Below, piece by piece: positions 62,801 to 64,000 of a DNA stretch of 64,000 nt. The notes beneath the pieces are model-generated. The model saw nothing but the letters and a program-made list of their open reading frames with translations. It ran no database searches and was not told where the DNA came from. How positions within the stretch are numbered: position 1 is the first letter of the stretch; each line of letters opens with the position of its first letter. Where the stretch lies: the NCBI RefSeq assembly GCF_002087235.1, contig NZ_MUIO01000058.1:1-64000 (forward strand), read 5' to 3'. Source of the DNA: Pseudomonas floridensis (GTDB lineage: Bacteria; Pseudomonadota; Gammaproteobacteria; Pseudomonadales; Pseudomonadaceae). The translations under genes were made by a program, and so were the position numbers.

Positions 62801-64000
62801 TGAGTTGTGGCCCGTTGATGCGCGTCAGCCTGGTCAGGCTGGCCGATGACGATCATATGTTGCTGCTGACCCAGCACCACATCATCTCGGACGGCTGGTC
62901 GATGGGCGTGCTGACTCGCGAGCTGGGAGCACTCTACGTGGCCGCCTTGCAGGATCGCGATGCAACGCTGCCGGTGCTGCCGGTGCAGTATGTGGATTAT
63001 GCGGCCTGGCAACGGCAGTGGTTGTCGGGCGATGTGCTGGAGGCGCAGCGTCGCTACTGGCACGACACCCTGTCAGGTGCGCCGGTGCTGTTGCAATTGC
63101 CAACCGATCACGCGCGCCCGGCCGTGCAGGATTACCGTGGCGGCTTCGTGCCGCTGACGTTCGACCGTGCACTGACCGACCGGCTCAAGGCATTGGGCAT
63201 GCAACAGGGCACCACACTGTTCATGACCCTGCTGGCAGCCTGGTCGCTTGTTCTGTTGCGGTTGTCAGGGCAGAGCGATGTGGTGATCGGCGTGCCTTCG
63301 GCGAACCGGCCTCAGCAGGAGCTGGAAGGGCTGATCGGTTTTTTCGTCAACACCCTGGCCCTGCGCATGACGCGCCCTGAGATGCAGCCGGGCACTGTCT
63401 CTGTGGCGAACTGGCTGCAACAGGCGCGCCGCGTGGCCCTTGGCGCGCAAGAACATCAGGACCTGCCCTTCGATCAGGTGGTGGAACTGCTCAATCCGCC
63501 GCGCAGTCTGGCCCACAGTCCGTTGTTTCAAGTGCTGTTCGCCTGGGAACAGGATCAGGATTCTGACCTGGTATTGCCGGGGCTGGACATCAGCCCGGTC
63601 CACAGTCGCCATCAAGTGGCCAAGTTCGACCTGCAGTTGGCGCTCAGCGAGCAGGACGGGCAGATCGTCGGCGGCCTCGAGTACGCCTCGGGGTTGTTCG
63701 AGGCCCGGACCGTCGCGCAGTTCGGCGACTACCTGCACCGGGTGCTTACCCAGATGGCTGACGACAGCGAGCGGTCGCTGGCGAGCATTGAACTGCTCAG
63801 CGCGCCGCAACGGCGGCAAATCGTCGATGAATGGAACCGCACCGAACGCGGCCTCTCGACGCTGCCCGATTGCGTTCAGCGCTTCGAAGCCGTGGTCCGC
63901 ACAACGCCTGACGCCGAAGCGCTGCGTGCCGCAGGCCAGACGCTGAACTATGCCGGGCTGAATCGCGCCGCCAATCGCCTGGCCCATTTCCTGATCGAGC
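59836..64000 (+). CDS. Nonribosomal peptide synthetase (3' part outside window)
   Basis: Assembly-line peptide synthetase, 1388 codons visible. It begins with only the C-terminal half of a condensation domain (about 30-265; no HHxxxDG, and the C5-like block is replaced by VEGDNTLVLRV). Module 1 continues with an adenylation domain (YTSGSTGVPKG near 429, YGVTEASI, YRSGDLARY) and a carrier domain with phosphopantetheine Ser827 (LGGHSLL). A complete LCL-type condensation domain follows (HHIISDG at 1014-1020, NRPQQELEGLIGFFVNT), then the start of a second adenylation domain. By eye the first specificity pocket reads D-V-A-D-V-G-A-I-D; I assign no amino acid. The product is unknown. Confidence 0.93.
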   Translation, partial: MLDKSSLRGAGSAQPTAFSEKMSADQTTTGHARDWLDRLADAPVLLEIPSDRPRPALRTGDCASVAFQLDTALAQGLDELSRAHRTSVFMTLLAGWAVVLARFSGQPEVMIGTRTVEGDNTLVLRVSMDPVWSSAQLLEHVREGLLGAYEHRDIPFDTVLKHLELQQDTAWHPLVQVLCVWDHRQPLPNGFDLMLSLGETQGRIGGHLHYATALFDESTAQRMADALCRILRQMVAQPAHRFMAMDLMGDAERQRLVHDWNSARQPFDEHGYVHALFEAQVQRTPDAVAARFAQATLSYAQLNAQANRLAHQLRSMGVGPDARVGVCLERSLDMLIGVLAVLKAGGAYVPLDPGYPRARLAHMLTDSAPRVVLTHAAASEALRAALDDSAQTSPTLLDLTDSGQWAAQPAHDPDPQAVGLTSRHLAYVIYTSGSTGVPKGVMVEHRGLRAVSAAWASFYDLRGPLNHLQMAGFSFDVFSADLIRALGFGGTLVLCPRDTLMDPPALYRLLREACIGFADFVPAVLNPLLAWVQNNGHDLSFLRTVVCGSDIWTAHSARQLRSLCGARVQIVQAYGVTEASIDSSCFEFAHASPVEGVLPIGRPLANTRIYLLDALGAPVPQGVIGEMHIGGAGVARGYLNLPQLTRERFIDSPFVAGERLYRSGDLARYRADGNLEFIGRNDFQAKLNGLRLELGEIESRLAQVPGVEENLVVLRDDGRGVRRLIAYYRERNGAGLGPGVLREHMQAHLPDYMVPLAFVRLAALPLTANGKLDRTALPEPDAEAFDQRDFEAAQGPLESALAAIWRDVLAVEQVGRQDHFFALGGHSLLVMRVLAQVRQRLGLEVSPAALFAAPVLHCFAERLNRPQATARPAITVVDRGEAQILSSAQQRLWFLAQMEGGNAAYHMPLNLRLRGPLQVAALERSFQQLVARHEALRTTFVTVAGEGRQRVAAPGAGMALALIDLRGRADAEARLVELLDEEGGKPFDLSCGPLMRVSLVRLADDDHMLLLTQHHIISDGWSMGVLTRELGALYVAALQDRDATLPVLPVQYVDYAAWQRQWLSGDVLEAQRRYWHDTLSGAPVLLQLPTDHARPAVQDYRGGFVPLTFDRALTDRLKALGMQQGTTLFMTLLAAWSLVLLRLSGQSDVVIGVPSANRPQQELEGLIGFFVNTLALRMTRPEMQPGTVSVANWLQQARRVALGAQEHQDLPFDQVVELLNPPRSLAHSPLFQVLFAWEQDQDSDLVLPGLDISPVHSRHQVAKFDLQLALSEQDGQIVGGLEYASGLFEARTVAQFGDYLHRVLTQMADDSERSLASIELLSAPQRRQIVDEWNRTERGLSTLPDCVQRFEAVVRTTPDAEALRAAGQTLNYAGLNRAANRLAHFLIE

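Noticed and set aside
1..64000. CRISPR arrays, insertion sequences, tRNA or rRNA genes
   Set aside because: None seen; the only long repeats are the rsmX copies and the paralogous gene pairs.

Overview
The window is chromosomal DNA of a fluorescent Pseudomonas, most probably of the P. syringae group. This rests on high-GC codon use, the gloB / yafS-like / rnhA / dnaQ neighbourhood, an NrtR-controlled NAD salvage cluster arranged as I recall it from P. aeruginosa, three near-identical RsmX-type small RNA genes (multiple rsmX copies are known in P. syringae), and a large NRPS gene. I saw no insertion sequence, integrase, tRNA, rRNA or CRISPR array. The species call is an inference.

Positions 1-9800 are housekeeping. 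Two tandem YejA-like peptide-binding proteins lie downstream of mltD and gloB on the minus strand. Divergent from gloB run a YafS-like methyltransferase, rnhA, dnaQ and a GNAT resembling streptothricin acetyltransferases, then a small unknown gene and a ChrR-like flavin reductase. Positions 9931-15156 hold one 1741-residue protein that looks like a large Pseudomonas toxin/effector-type polypeptide with a C-terminal aspzincin (M35-like) metalloprotease signature.

Positions 15250-26110 carry acyl-CoA dehydrogenase and 3-hydroxyisobutyryl-CoA hydrolase-like genes, an MFS/HlyD efflux pair, a Pit phosphate transporter, ZntB, an aldo/keto reductase and a chemoreceptor. Positions 26290-27915 contain three RsmX-type sRNA genes, each with a GacA-box-like palindrome at constant distance. 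They are interleaved with a TetR gene and followed by a LysR gene.

Positions 28880-38750 look like an accessory oxidation/detoxification island. A LysR-divergent run encodes a flavodoxin-like reductase, a muconolactone-isomerase-like protein, a DJ-1 protein and an amidohydrolase. A secreted cupin plus tandem carboxymuconolactone-decarboxylase lipoprotein, a second LysR, and a PaoABC-type periplasmic aldehyde oxidoreductase follow. A TetR/SDR pair with two clear operators closes the island. Positions 39690-45575 hold a PQQ-type dehydrogenase lipoprotein with a DUF2231 membrane partner, an ABATE/CGNR regulator, a PRISE-type reductase and an iron-sulfur (6-4) photolyase overlapped by a DUF2256 gene.

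Positions 45623-49815 are the NAD recycling cluster: nrtR and nadD2 on one strand, pncA-pncB-nadE on the other, with an NrtR-like operator in each promoter. Positions 50091-58805 carry a FhuE-like TonB-dependent receptor with a Fur-like box and two tandem subtilisin autotransporters. After about 1 kb of AT-rich noncoding DNA an NRPS gene begins at 59836 with half a condensation domain and runs off the window.
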